From Bradyrhizobium sp. Rc3b (GTDB lineage: Bacteria > Pseudomonadota > Alphaproteobacteria > Rhizobiales > Xanthobacteraceae): a DNA stretch of 64,000 bases. The stretch spans positions 221,988 through 285,987 of the forward strand of contig NZ_FOUS01000012.1 in NCBI RefSeq assembly GCF_900114915.1, written 5' to 3'. The translations under genes and the position numbers were made by a program. The notes under the pieces are model-generated. The model was given only the letters and a program-made list of their open reading frames with translations. It had not been told where the DNA came from and did not search any database. Shown one piece after another: positions 18,568 to 28,520 of this stretch (position 1 is the first letter of the stretch; the number at the start of each line of letters is the position of its first letter).

Positions 18568-19344
18568 ATGAGCGGAGCTTTGCCGGCAGGTCAGCGGATG
18601 CGGGGCAAGGTCTGCCTCGTCACGGGCGGCGGCAGCGGCATCGGCCGCGCCACAGCGTTGCGGATGGCGACCGAAGGCGCCGAGGCGATCATCGTCGCGG
18701 GCCGGCGCGAGGCCGAGATCGAGGCGACCGCCGCTTCATGCCGCGAACTCGGTGTCGAGGCGATCCCGCTCAAGACCGACATCACGCGCGAGGACGACGT
18801 CGCGCGCCTCGTCGGCACCGCCATTGAACGTTGCGGCAGGCTCGACGTCGCCTTCAACAATGCCGGCTTCCAGGAGCGCCGCGCGCCGCTGGAAGAGCAG
18901 GGCACTGATATCTACGACAGCGTGTTCGACACCAATGTCCGCGCGCTGTTCCTGTGCCTGCGCCATCAGCTGCCGGCGATGCTGGCGCAGGGCCGCGGCA
19001 GCATCGTCGTCAACGCTTCTGTCAGCGGCGTGCGCAATCCCAACCCCGGCTTCTCGCTCTATTCGGCCTCGAAGGCCGCCGCGATCTCGCTGACGCGCTC
19101 GGCCGCGCTGGAGAACGCCCCGCGCGGCATCCGCATCAACGCCATCGCGCCGGGCCGCGTCGTCACCGACATGATGCTGCGCGCCGGCGTCGGCGATGTC
19201 GCAACCGTCAGCGCCGGCCTGCCGTTGCGGAGGATGGGGAATCCGGAGGAGGTGGCCGAGGCGGTGGTGTGGCTGTCGTCGGATGCGTCGTCCTATGTGG
19301 TCGGGCACGTGCTCGCGGCGGACGGGGGGTTTTTGGCGTCGTAG
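18568..19344 (+). CDS. Short-chain dehydrogenase, glucose 1-dehydrogenase-like, MarR-controlled
   Basis: 258 residues, classical SDR with TGGGSGIGRA at the N-terminus, NNAG, the catalytic Ser in NASVSG and YSASK, and the terminal GHVLAADGGF typical of the FabG/glucose dehydrogenase branch. An Arg in the AGRREAEIEA segment after strand 2 favours NADP. It is divergent from the MarR gene and preceded by the 23-bp palindrome, so it is probably the repressor's target. The substrate may be an aromatic or related alcohol/ketone, but that is only suggested by the regulator type. Confidence 0.9.
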   Translation: MSGALPAGQRMRGKVCLVTGGGSGIGRATALRMATEGAEAIIVAGRREAEIEATAASCRELGVEAIPLKTDITREDDVARLVGTAIERCGRLDVAFNNAGFQERRAPLEEQGTDIYDSVFDTNVRALFLCLRHQLPAMLAQGRGSIVVNASVSGVRNPNPGFSLYSASKAAAISLTRSAALENAPRGIRINAIAPGRVVTDMMLRAGVGDVATVSAGLPLRRMGNPEEVAEAVVWLSSDASSYVVGHVLAADGGFLAS

Positions 19345-19374
19345 GTTTTTGGACGGTGGCGCAACAAACTCAGT

Positions 19375-19531
19375 GTCGTCCCCGCGAACGCGGGGACCCA
19401 TAACCCCAGGGAGAAGTTTGGCGAAGACTGGTTGTATTTTTGCCCGCGGTACTGACACCGCGCCTTACCGATAGATCACGCGGTATGGGTCCCTGCGCCC
19501 CGTGCGCAATTGCACACTAGGCAGGGACGAC
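19375..19531. repeat. Intergenic inverted repeat, family A, copy 2, interrupted
   Basis: Same arms and core as the copy at 17890 (GTCGTCCCCGCG ... CAGGGACGAC). The right arm is split by about 20 extra bases that include the palindrome GTGCGCAATTGCAC. It lies between the SDR and the convergent benzoylformate decarboxylase-like gene. Confidence 0.8.
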
Positions 19532-19535
19532 AGCG

Positions 19536-21158
<1,623 letters not shown>

Positions 21159-21180
21159 GGTTTCCGTCCCTTCTCAATTC

Positions 21181-21286
21181 CTCATCCTGAGGAGCGCGTC
21201 TTCGCGCGTCTCGAAGGATGAAGGCCCGGCTGGTGGCCTCGCCCTTCGAGACGCGCGCGAAGAGGCGCGCTCCTCAGGCTGAGGGT
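21181..21286. repeat. Intergenic inverted repeat, family E, copy 2
   Basis: CTCATCCTGAGGAGCGCG on the left faces CGCGCTCCTCAGGCTGAG on the right, with inner CGCGCGTCTCGAAGG / CCTTCGAGACGCGCG. Same build as 3588-3714. It separates the decarboxylase from the acyl-CoA operon and may terminate the latter. Confidence 0.75.
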
Positions 21287-21333
21287 CTAACTTCCTACAT
21301 CGTCATTACATTCGCAATGACGAGGAGAGGCCG

Positions 21334-22185
21334 TCACCACACCGCCGTCCCCTTCATCGTCGGCTGCCCCTCCGCATTCGCGGTCCACAGCTCCATGCCA
21401 TCCGCGGTCTCGTTGGCGTTGACCGAGAACTCGGTGCCCTCGAACAGCGGCTGCAGGCCGCGATACGAAAACTTCTTCGGCGCCTCGCCGCCGTGCAGCT
21501 TCGCAGCCATCTCGATGATCAGCGCCGCCTGCAGCGGGCCGTGGAAGATCAGGCCCGGATAACCCTCGACCTTGGTGACGTAGTCGCGGTCGTAATGGAT
21601 GCGGTGGCCGTTGAAGGTCAGCGCCGAATAACGAAACAGCAGCACGGGATCGGAGACATGGGTATCGCGGTGCTGCGCCTTCGGCGGCGGAGGCGGGGCC
21701 TTGGCGCCAGCGGGCGCGTTGCTCGTCATCTCACGATAGACGATGTCCTGCCGCTCGCGGATCGCGGTGCCGCGCGGCGAGGAGATGCTGTGCTCGACAG
21801 AGACGAAGCACAGCGTGCCGGTCGAGCCGGTCTTGACCTGCACGTCGGCAATGCGCGAGGTCCGCGTCGATTCATCGCCGACCTGCAGCGGCTGCAGGAA
21901 CTCGATCTCGCCGCCGGCCCACATCCGGCGCGGCAGCGGCACCGGCGGCAGGAAGCCGCCGCGGGTCGGGTGGCCGTCGGGCCCTAGCATCGACATCGGA
22001 AACACCGGCTGCGCCAGGCACCAATGCACCGTGAACGGCGCGGCATCGCCCTTCCTGGGCTCGCCGACCTCCTGGAACAGCGTCGCGCGCAAACCCATCA
22101 CGAGCTGCGCGGTGACGATGTCGGTGGCCTCCGTGCTGCGGCCGATCCATTGCCGCAAGTGTTCGATGTCGAGCTTCTCGGTCAT
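21334..22185 (-). CDS. MaoC / FAS1-like acyl-CoA hydratase (mesaconyl-CoA or itaconyl-CoA hydratase type)
   Basis: 283 residues in two hot-dog folds. The N-terminal half is the FAS1-like dehydratase domain; the C-terminal half carries the hydratase motif with Asn and His in YSALTFNGHRIHYDRDY and then GYPGLIFHGPLQA. A Pro-rich linker (about 152-165) joins the halves. Proteins of this build hydrate branched C5-dicarboxyl-CoA esters (mesaconyl-C4-CoA, itaconyl-CoA). It is the last gene of an operon behind a CoA transferase (15-base gap) and an acyl-CoA dehydrogenase. Family firm; exact acid uncertain. Confidence 0.85.
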   Translation of the reverse strand: MTEKLDIEHLRQWIGRSTEATDIVTAQLVMGLRATLFQEVGEPRKGDAAPFTVHWCLAQPVFPMSMLGPDGHPTRGGFLPPVPLPRRMWAGGEIEFLQPLQVGDESTRTSRIADVQVKTGSTGTLCFVSVEHSISSPRGTAIRERQDIVYREMTSNAPAGAKAPPPPPKAQHRDTHVSDPVLLFRYSALTFNGHRIHYDRDYVTKVEGYPGLIFHGPLQAALIIEMAAKLHGGEAPKKFSYRGLQPLFEGTEFSVNANETADGMELWTANAEGQPTMKGTAVW

Positions 22186-22200
22186 GACGCCTCGCTCTTC

Positions 22201-23304
22201 TTACTTCTTGGACTTTGGCTTTTCGCCGATGGCGGGCACAGCGCCGTAAGCGCGCGTCTCGCCGACGACGATCGGCGCCGGCGCGGGATAGCTGACACGT
22301 CCCTGCGGCGTGTCCACCTCGATGCGGCGCAGATGCGGGTGGTTGGTGAGGTCGGCCATGGTGTTGACCTCGGCAAAGGCGATGTCGGCGTCCGAGAGCC
22401 GCTTGAGCAGCTCGTCGCGCGTCATCTTGCCGAAGATATCCGCCACCGTCGTGTCGGTGAAATCACGGTTGCGCACGCGCTCGACCATGTTGGCGACGCG
22501 GGGATCGGCGGGCAAATCGGGTTGATCCAGCACCTTCGCGCACAGCGTCTTCCACTCGCGTTCGCTCTGGATCGAGATCAGGATGTCCTTGCCGTCTTTC
22601 GAGGTGAACACGCCGTAGGGCGCGATCGAGGGATGGCGCAGGCCCATGCGCTTGGGCGGATTGCCGGCCTCGGAGTTGAGCAGCGGCACGGTGCACCAGT
22701 CCGCCATCACGTCGAACATAGAGATGCGGATGTCACAGCCCTTGCCGGTGCGCCCGCGTCCGATCAGCGCTTCCAGGATCGCCGCATGCGCGGTGGCACC
22801 GGTGGCTACGTCGACGATCGACATGCCGACGCGCGAGGCGCCATCGGGATTGCCGGTGATCGAGGCGAGGCCGCTCTCGGCCTGGATCAGCAAATCATAG
22901 GCCTTGCGATGTGCATAGGGACCCTCGTCGCCATAGCCGGTGATCGTGCACGAGATCAGCTTCGGATAGTCCTTCAAAAGCCGCTCGCGCGAGAAGCCGA
23001 GCTTGTCCATCGAGCCCGGCTTCAGGTTCTGGATCAGCACGTCGGCGCTGGCGATCAGCTTTTCCAGCTCGGCGCAGCCTTCTTTCGTCGCGAGATCGAC
23101 CACCGCCGATTGCTTGCCGCGGTTGAGCCAGACGAAATAGCTGCTCTGGCCCTTAGCCGCCGCGTCATAGCCGCGGGCGAAATCGCCCTCGGGCCGCTCG
23201 ATCTTGATCACCTCGGCGCCGGCATCCGCCAGGCGCGAGGAGCAGAACGGCGCCGCCACCGCCTGCTCGACCGCAATCACCCTGATCCCGTCCAATGCTC
23301 CCAT
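22201..23304 (-). CDS. CaiB/BaiF (class III) CoA transferase
   Basis: 367 residues. Family features are DAGAEVIKIERPEGD near the N-terminus and the catalytic aspartate Asp165 in SIVDVATG. It likely activates a free acid by taking CoA from succinyl-CoA, feeding the hydratase encoded 15 bases downstream. The start is ATG 23304, 10 bases after the stop of the acyl-CoA dehydrogenase; a longer upstream frame only overlaps that gene and has no family content. Together the three genes look like an organic-acid activation and beta-oxidation-like module under the divergent LysR. Confidence 0.9.
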   Translation of the reverse strand: MGALDGIRVIAVEQAVAAPFCSSRLADAGAEVIKIERPEGDFARGYDAAAKGQSSYFVWLNRGKQSAVVDLATKEGCAELEKLIASADVLIQNLKPGSMDKLGFSRERLLKDYPKLISCTITGYGDEGPYAHRKAYDLLIQAESGLASITGNPDGASRVGMSIVDVATGATAHAAILEALIGRGRTGKGCDIRISMFDVMADWCTVPLLNSEAGNPPKRMGLRHPSIAPYGVFTSKDGKDILISIQSEREWKTLCAKVLDQPDLPADPRVANMVERVRNRDFTDTTVADIFGKMTRDELLKRLSDADIAFAEVNTMADLTNHPHLRRIEVDTPQGRVSYPAPAPIVVGETRAYGAVPAIGEKPKSKK

Positions 23305-23314
23305 GATGGTGGCC

Positions 23315-24484
23315 TCAGTACGAGCGCGGCATGCCGAGCACATGCTCGGCGACGAAGGAGAGCACGAGGTTGGTCGAGATCGGTGCCACCTGATAGAGCC
23401 GCGTCTCGCGGAACTTGCGCTCGACGTCGTATTCCTCGGCGAAGCCAAAGCCGCCATGGGTCTGGATGCAGGCGTTCGCCGCTTCCCAGGACGCATCCGC
23501 CGCCAGCATTTTTGCCATGTTGGCCTCCGCGCCGCAGTCGAGCCCGGCCTCGTATTTGCGGGTGGCTTCCTTCACCATCAATTCGGCCGCGCGCATCGAG
23601 GCATAGGCCTTGGCGATCGGGAACTGGATGCCCTGATTCTGGCCGATTGGCCGGCCGAACACGCTGCGCTCCTTGGCGTAGTTCGTTGCCTTGGCGATGA
23701 ACCATTTGGCGTCGCCGACGCATTCCGCCGCGATCAAAATGCGCTCGGCATTCATGCCGGAGAGGATGTAGCGAAACCCCTTGCCTTCCTCGCCGATCAG
23801 GTTCTCCGCCGGCACCTTCATGTCGGTAAAGAACACTTCGGTGGTGGCATGGTTCATCATGGTGCGGATCGGGCGGATCTCGAGGCCGTTGTTCTTGGCC
23901 TCGCGCATGTCGACGATGAACACCGACAGTCCGTCGGTGCGCTTCTTGGCCTGCTCCTTCGGCGTGGTGCGCGCCAGCAGCACCATCAGGTCTGAATGCT
24001 CGGCGCGGCTGGTCCAGATCTTCTGGCCGTTGACGATGTAGCTGTCGTTGCCATCCTTGCGCGCGAAGGTCTTCAGCGAGGAGGTGTCGGTGCCGCTGGT
24101 CGGCTCGGTGACGCCGAAGGCCTGCAGGCGCAATTCGCCGCTGGCGATCTTCGGCAAATATTTCGCCTTCTGCTCCGCATTGCCGTGCCGCAGCACGGTG
24201 CCCATCGTGTACATCTGGGCATGGCAGCCGCCGCCGTTGCAGCCGGCGCGCTGGATCTCTTCCAGGATCGCCGCGGCCGCCGAGAGCTTCAGCCCCGCAC
24301 CGCCATATTCCTCGGGGATCAGCACCGAGAGATAGCCGGCCGCTGTCAGCGCGTCGACGAAGGCCTTGGGATAGGCCATCTCGCGATCGAGCTTGCGCCA
24401 ATATTCGCCGGGGAACTGGGCGCAGAGCTTTGCGACGGCTTCACGGATGTCGGCGTAATCTTCGGTGTGGTGTTCTTCACTCAT
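23315..24484 (-). CDS. Acyl-CoA dehydrogenase family protein
   Basis: 389 residues, with the usual N-terminal helical domain, beta domain (FGVTEPTSGTDTSSLKT region contacting FAD) and C-terminal helices (GGFGFAEEYDVERKFR). Flavoenzymes of this fold desaturate acyl-CoA esters and give electrons to ETF. The standard catalytic Glu of medium-chain enzymes, in the YxxYEGT segment, is not there: the chain reads LYQVAPIST. Either the base lies elsewhere, as in the isovaleryl-CoA branch, or the chemistry differs. First gene of the three-gene operon; 125 bases from the divergent LysR start. Confidence 0.9.
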   Translation of the reverse strand: MSEEHHTEDYADIREAVAKLCAQFPGEYWRKLDREMAYPKAFVDALTAAGYLSVLIPEEYGGAGLKLSAAAAILEEIQRAGCNGGGCHAQMYTMGTVLRHGNAEQKAKYLPKIASGELRLQAFGVTEPTSGTDTSSLKTFARKDGNDSYIVNGQKIWTSRAEHSDLMVLLARTTPKEQAKKRTDGLSVFIVDMREAKNNGLEIRPIRTMMNHATTEVFFTDMKVPAENLIGEEGKGFRYILSGMNAERILIAAECVGDAKWFIAKATNYAKERSVFGRPIGQNQGIQFPIAKAYASMRAAELMVKEATRKYEAGLDCGAEANMAKMLAADASWEAANACIQTHGGFGFAEEYDVERKFRETRLYQVAPISTNLVLSFVAEHVLGMPRSY

Positions 24485-24533
24485 GGCGTTTCCAGTTCTT
24501 AGCGGCAGTTAAGATAACGCCGGCCGATCCTCA

Positions 24534-24553
24534 GGCGTTGTGAAAACAACGCC
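24534..24553. promoter_or_regulatory. Perfect inverted repeat in LysR / acyl-CoA operon promoter
   Basis: GGCGTTGT-GAAA-ACAACGCC is a perfect 8-bp inverted repeat between the divergent acyl-CoA dehydrogenase and LysR genes, 50-57 bases from each start. Its core TTGTGAAAACAA fits the T-N(n)-A symmetry of LysR boxes. It is the probable regulator binding site. Confidence 0.6.
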
Positions 24554-24609
24554 AGCCCCCTATGCTCATTTGTTATAGCGTATGGAGTAGCCTTCCAGGA
24601 TTGGCAAGC

Positions 24610-25530
24610 ATGGATTTCCGGCAGCTCAGGACCTTCAGTTGCGTGGCGGAGCTCGGCAGCCTCTCCAAGGCCTCCGACACGTTGCGCGTGGCGCAGCCGG
24701 CGCTCTCCCGGCAGATCAAGCTGCTGGAACATGAGCTGCGAACTGAACTCTTCACCCGCAACGGCCGCGGCATGGTGTTGACCGAAGCCGGCCGGCTGCT
24801 GCTGGCGCGCACCTCCGGCATCGTGCGGCAGATCGACCAGATCCGCGACGACATCCAGTCGTCCAAGGGGCCGCCGTCGGGCCAGGTCGTGCTTGGCCTC
24901 GTTCCAACCGTGAGCTGCGTGCTGTCGGCGCGCTTTGCGCGGCGCTGCGTCGAAAAATTCCCCGGCATCTCGCTGCGCATCGTCGAGAGCTACAGCGGCC
25001 ATCTCGTCGAATGGCTGCATCGCGGCGAGATGGATCTCGCCATCCTCTACGGCCGCTCCGCCGATCTGCATCTCAACGTCGAGAGCCTGGGGCGCGACAA
25101 CATCGTGGCGGTCGGCCCGCGCGGCTGCGGCCTCGCGCGCAAGAAGAGCGTCGACATCGGCTGGCTGCTCCGGCAACGGCTGGTGCTGCCCAGTCATTCC
25201 CACGGCCTCCGCGCGCTGATCGAGCACGCGGCCGCCCAGCGCAAGATCAAGCTCGACGTCCAGCTCGAGGCGGATTCGTTTCGCGTGCTGACGAGCCTGG
25301 TCGAGAAGGGCCTCGGCTTCGCGCTGCTGCCGCCGTCGTCGGTCCACGGCGAGGTCGCGGAGGGACGGCTGGAAACCGCGCCGGTATCCAAGCCGATGAC
25401 ACGCGAGCTCATTTTCGCTTCTCCAATCGACCGCCCGGTCTCGACGGCCTCGCTCGCCGTCACGGCGCTGCTGCGCGAGGAAGTCGCGGCCTGCCGCAAG
25501 GAAGGCGTCTGGGACATCAAATTGAGTTAG
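24610..25530 (+). CDS. LysR family transcriptional regulator
   Basis: 306 residues. The N-terminal winged helix-turn-helix begins at MDFRQLRTFSCVAELG and includes VAQPALSRQIKLLE; the rest is the periplasmic-binding-like effector domain. The ATG at 24610 is chosen because the LysR N-terminus begins there and AGGA stands about 9 bases upstream. It is divergent from the acyl-CoA dehydrogenase/CoA transferase/hydratase operon, so it most likely activates that operon when the substrate acid or its CoA ester is present. Organisation resembles itaconate-degradation loci with a divergent LysR activator, but no citramalyl-CoA lyase gene is adjacent. Confidence 0.93.
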   Translation: MDFRQLRTFSCVAELGSLSKASDTLRVAQPALSRQIKLLEHELRTELFTRNGRGMVLTEAGRLLLARTSGIVRQIDQIRDDIQSSKGPPSGQVVLGLVPTVSCVLSARFARRCVEKFPGISLRIVESYSGHLVEWLHRGEMDLAILYGRSADLHLNVESLGRDNIVAVGPRGCGLARKKSVDIGWLLRQRLVLPSHSHGLRALIEHAAAQRKIKLDVQLEADSFRVLTSLVEKGLGFALLPPSSVHGEVAEGRLETAPVSKPMTRELIFASPIDRPVSTASLAVTALLREEVAACRKEGVWDIKLS

Positions 25531-25661
25531 ATGCGCTGACGTCGTAGAACAGTCAGGCGCCGCCTTGCCTTCGCATCTGGCGCGAGCTGTCATGCCGAAA
25601 TTTTATAGCTGCGGTGCGAGCTCTAGGGGCGTTCGGAGCGCGCTCTTTATTCACACTCGGT

Positions 25662-25764
25662 GTCATTGCCCGCGAAGGCGGGCAATCCAGTATTCCAGAG
25701 GCCGCGCGGCTAGAATCGAGAAGCCGCGGCGTACTGTCATGCCCCGCCTTCGCGGGGCATGACA
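25662..25764. repeat. Intergenic inverted repeat related to family A
   Basis: TGTCATTGCCCGCGAAGGCG at the left and CGCCTTCGCGGGGCATGACA at the right are imperfect inverted copies. The layout (GC-rich arm hairpins around an AT-poorer core) follows family A but the core sequence differs. It lies in the 280-base gap between LysR and the convergent P450; nothing else is visible there. Confidence 0.65.
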
Positions 25765-25810
25765 GTGGAGATTGAGGAGATCGATTGCCCCAGGGCAGTC
25801 GATTAGCAGC

Positions 25811-27085
25811 CTACCCCGGAATCCTGACCGGCAGCGTCTCGTACCCCTTGATGAAGCTCGAATAGATCCGCTTGGGCTCGCCGACCACCTCGATGCGGTC
25901 GAAGCGTTTCAGCATCTCTTCCCAGACGATGCGCAGCTGCAGCTCGGCGAGGCGCATGCCGACGCAGCGGTGGATGCCGAAGCCGAAGGAGAGGTGGGTG
26001 CGCGGGCGCGGGCGGTCGATGATGAAGTCGTTCGGCCTGTCGAACATCTCCTCGTCGCGGTTGCCGGAGACGTACCACATCACGACGCGGTCGCCCTTCC
26101 TGATGTGCTTGCCGCCGACCTCGGTGTCTTGCAACGCGGTGCGGCGCATATGCGCCAGCGGCGTCTGCCAGCGGATCACTTCGGGCACCATGGAGTCGAT
26201 CAGCTCCGGATTGGCGCGTAGCCTGTCGTATTGCTCCGGGTTCTCGTTCAGCGCCAGCACCGAGCCGGTCATGGTGTTGCGCGTGGTATCGTTGCCGCCG
26301 ACGATGAGCAGGATGATGTTGCCCATGAGGTTGTCGGGGTCCATGTGCCGCGTGGCGTCGTTGTGGGCCATCAGCGACAGCAGATCGTTGCGCGGCGCCG
26401 AATTGACGCGCTCGTTCCACAGCTTGGACATGTAGGCGTAGCACTCGTCCATCTCGCGGCGGCGTTCCTCGGCGGAGGCGACGATGCCGCTCTTGGGCAG
26501 CGCGGTCGAAACATCCGACCAGCGCGTCAGCTTGCGCCGCTCCTCCCAGGGGAAGTCGAACAGGGTCGCCAGCATCTGCGTCGTCAGCTCGATCGAGACG
26601 CGCTCGACGAAATTGAAGGTCTCGTTGCGCGGCAGATTGTCGAGCACCGTCTGCGAGCGCTGGCGGATCAGCTTTGCCAGCTCGTCCAGATGTGTCGGCG
26701 TGAACATCGGCGACACCGTCTTGCGCTGCGACGAATGCCTGGGCTGGTCCATCGCGATGAAGCTCGGATAGTCGTAGCCTTCCGGCACGTCGCGGATCGA
26801 GATGCCGCCGAGCGTAGAGTCCGAGGAGAAGATGCCGTGATTGGTGTCGACATGCATGATGTCGTTGTACTTCACCACCGACCAGTACGGTTCGATCGGC
26901 GCGTTGGTGCAGTAATGCACCGGCTCTTCCTTGCGCAGTCGCTCGAACCACGGCCACAGCGTGTCGTCCTGGAACAGCCGGGGCGCGCCGGGGTGGAATT
27001 GGGACAACGGCGTCGCATAGGCCTCCTCGCGGGCCCTGCGCATGCGTTCGGCCTTGTCCACTTTAACCGGCGCTTGGATGTTCAT
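25811..27085 (-). CDS. Cytochrome P450, CYP153-like, second of a tandem pair
   Basis: 424 residues. Key P450 elements are the I-helix GGNDTTRN, the ExxR motif in PEVIRW, and the heme loop FGFGIHRCVG with the thiolate Cys. The wording of the heme loop (GIHRCVG then RLAELQL) and of the I-helix is that of the CYP153 group, soluble enzymes that hydroxylate alkanes or fatty acids at the terminal carbon. The start is ATG 27085 behind GGAG; upstream in-frame codons only translate the repeat at 27111-27224. Follows the paralogue at 27255-28520. No ferredoxin or reductase gene is adjacent. Confidence 0.92.
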   Translation of the reverse strand: MNIQAPVKVDKAERMRRAREEAYATPLSQFHPGAPRLFQDDTLWPWFERLRKEEPVHYCTNAPIEPYWSVVKYNDIMHVDTNHGIFSSDSTLGGISIRDVPEGYDYPSFIAMDQPRHSSQRKTVSPMFTPTHLDELAKLIRQRSQTVLDNLPRNETFNFVERVSIELTTQMLATLFDFPWEERRKLTRWSDVSTALPKSGIVASAEERRREMDECYAYMSKLWNERVNSAPRNDLLSLMAHNDATRHMDPDNLMGNIILLIVGGNDTTRNTMTGSVLALNENPEQYDRLRANPELIDSMVPEVIRWQTPLAHMRRTALQDTEVGGKHIRKGDRVVMWYVSGNRDEEMFDRPNDFIIDRPRPRTHLSFGFGIHRCVGMRLAELQLRIVWEEMLKRFDRIEVVGEPKRIYSSFIKGYETLPVRIPG

Positions 27086-27110
27086 CGTCGTGGCTCCAAT
27101 TGGTTGTCTG

Positions 27111-27224
27111 ACCTCTCCCGCTTGCGGGAGAGGTCGGCGCGTAGCGCCGGGTGAGGGTTTTCTCCGGATTGTCCCGTTGCGGAGATACCCTCTCCCCAGC
27201 CCTCTCCCGCAAGCGGGAGAGGGG
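27111..27224. repeat. Intergenic palindromic repeat, family C, copy 2, between the P450 genes
   Basis: ACCTCTCCCGCTTGCGGGAG at the left and CTCTCCCGCAAGCGGGAGAG at the right, with the core TTGTCCCGTTGCGGAGATACC close to that at 9693-9834. It separates the two P450 genes; translated in frame it gives the false start PACGRGLGRGYL seen ahead of many genes in this genus. Confidence 0.85.
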
Positions 27225-27254
27225 GCGCAGCATTGTCGTGGCATAGTTCGCAAC

Positions 27255-28520
27255 TCACGCCGCGATCTTCACCGGCAGCTCTTCCAGACCCTTCACGAAA
27301 CTCGAATAGACCCGCTTGGGTTCGCCGACCACATCAATATGGTCGAACCGCCTAAGGATTTCTTCCCAAATAATCTTGAGCTGGAGTTCGGCAAGCCGCA
27401 ATCCCACGCAGCGGTGGATGCCGAAGCCGAAGGACAGATGCGTGCGCGGGCGGGCGCGGTCGATGATGAATTCGTAGGGCTTCTCGATCGCCTCCTCGTC
27501 GCGGTTACCCGAGACGTACCACATCACGACTTTGTCACCTTTCTTGATCTCTTTGCCCCGGAACTCGAAGTCCGTGAGCGCGGTGCGCCGCATATGCGCC
27601 AGCGGCGTCTGCCAGCGGATTACTTCGGGCACGAAACTGTCGAGCAATGCGGGGTTCTCGCGCAGCTTGCGATACTGTTCCGGATGCTGGCTCAGCGCGT
27701 GGAGCGAGCCCGACATGGTGTTGCGCGTCGTGTCGTTGCCGCCGACGATCAAAAGCACGAGATTGCCGAGGAAGTTCTTGGCGTCCATGTCGCGCGTCGC
27801 GGCGCCATGCGCCATCATCGACAACAGATCGCTCTTCGGCGGCTGCGCGATGCGCTCCTTCCACAGCCGTGCGAAATAGCTGGCACATTCGGTCAGCTCG
27901 GCCTGACGCTCGTCTTCGGTGGCGACGAGGCCGTCGGGGCCGGGGATGGTGGTGGCGATGTCGGACCAGCGCGTCAGCTTGCGGCGGTCCTCCCAGGGAA
28001 AGTCGAACAGCACCGCGAGCATCTGCGTGGTGAGCTCGATCGAGACGCGGTCGACCCAGTCGAACACCTCGCCGCGGGGCAGGTTGTCCAGGCACTCGGC
28101 CGAGCGCTTGCGGATGTTGAGGGCGAGATTGTCCAGATGCGTCGGCGTGAACATCGGCGCCACGGTCTTGCGCTGCGCCGCATGGCGCGGCGGATCCATC
28201 GAGATGAAGCTCTCGCGGCGCAGGTCCGGATCGATGTCGCGGATGGTGATGCCGCCGAGCGCGGAGGCCGAGGAGAACACCGAATGGTTGGTCTCGATCT
28301 CCATGATGTCGTTGTAGCGCGTCACCGACCAGTACGGCCCGAACATCGAGTCTTTGCAATAGTGCACGGGATCTTCCCGGCGCAGCCGATCGAAATACGG
28401 CCAGAACGCATCGGTCCTGAACAATTCCGGGTCGCCCGGATCGTACTGCTCCAGCGGCAGTGAGTTGGCGCGCTCGCGCAATGCGTCGAGCTTTGCCGCG
28501 CTCTCCATGGTCCCATGCAT
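27255..28520 (-). CDS. Cytochrome P450, CYP153-like, first of a tandem pair
   Basis: 421 residues and clearly paralogous to the P450 at 25811-27085 through the whole length (same TLWPWF/AFWPYF, FTPTHLD, SIELTTQML and heme-loop segments). The I-helix is GGNDTTRN, the heme loop FGFGIHRCVG. CYP153 enzymes are soluble, three-component terminal hydroxylases of medium-chain alkanes and fatty acids. The start is ATG 28520 behind GGGAGAG; two upstream start-like codons lack a site. Probably transcribed with the second P450 unless the repeat between them terminates. Substrate specificity cannot be told apart by eye. Confidence 0.92.
   Translation of the reverse strand: MHGTMESAAKLDALRERANSLPLEQYDPGDPELFRTDAFWPYFDRLRREDPVHYCKDSMFGPYWSVTRYNDIMEIETNHSVFSSASALGGITIRDIDPDLRRESFISMDPPRHAAQRKTVAPMFTPTHLDNLALNIRKRSAECLDNLPRGEVFDWVDRVSIELTTQMLAVLFDFPWEDRRKLTRWSDIATTIPGPDGLVATEDERQAELTECASYFARLWKERIAQPPKSDLLSMMAHGAATRDMDAKNFLGNLVLLIVGGNDTTRNTMSGSLHALSQHPEQYRKLRENPALLDSFVPEVIRWQTPLAHMRRTALTDFEFRGKEIKKGDKVVMWYVSGNRDEEAIEKPYEFIIDRARPRTHLSFGFGIHRCVGLRLAELQLKIIWEEILRRFDHIDVVGEPKRVYSSFVKGLEELPVKIAA

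Noticed and set aside
17890..19531. CRISPR-like array from recurring palindromes
   Set aside because: Copies are far apart, differ in length and have no regular spacers; no cas genes.
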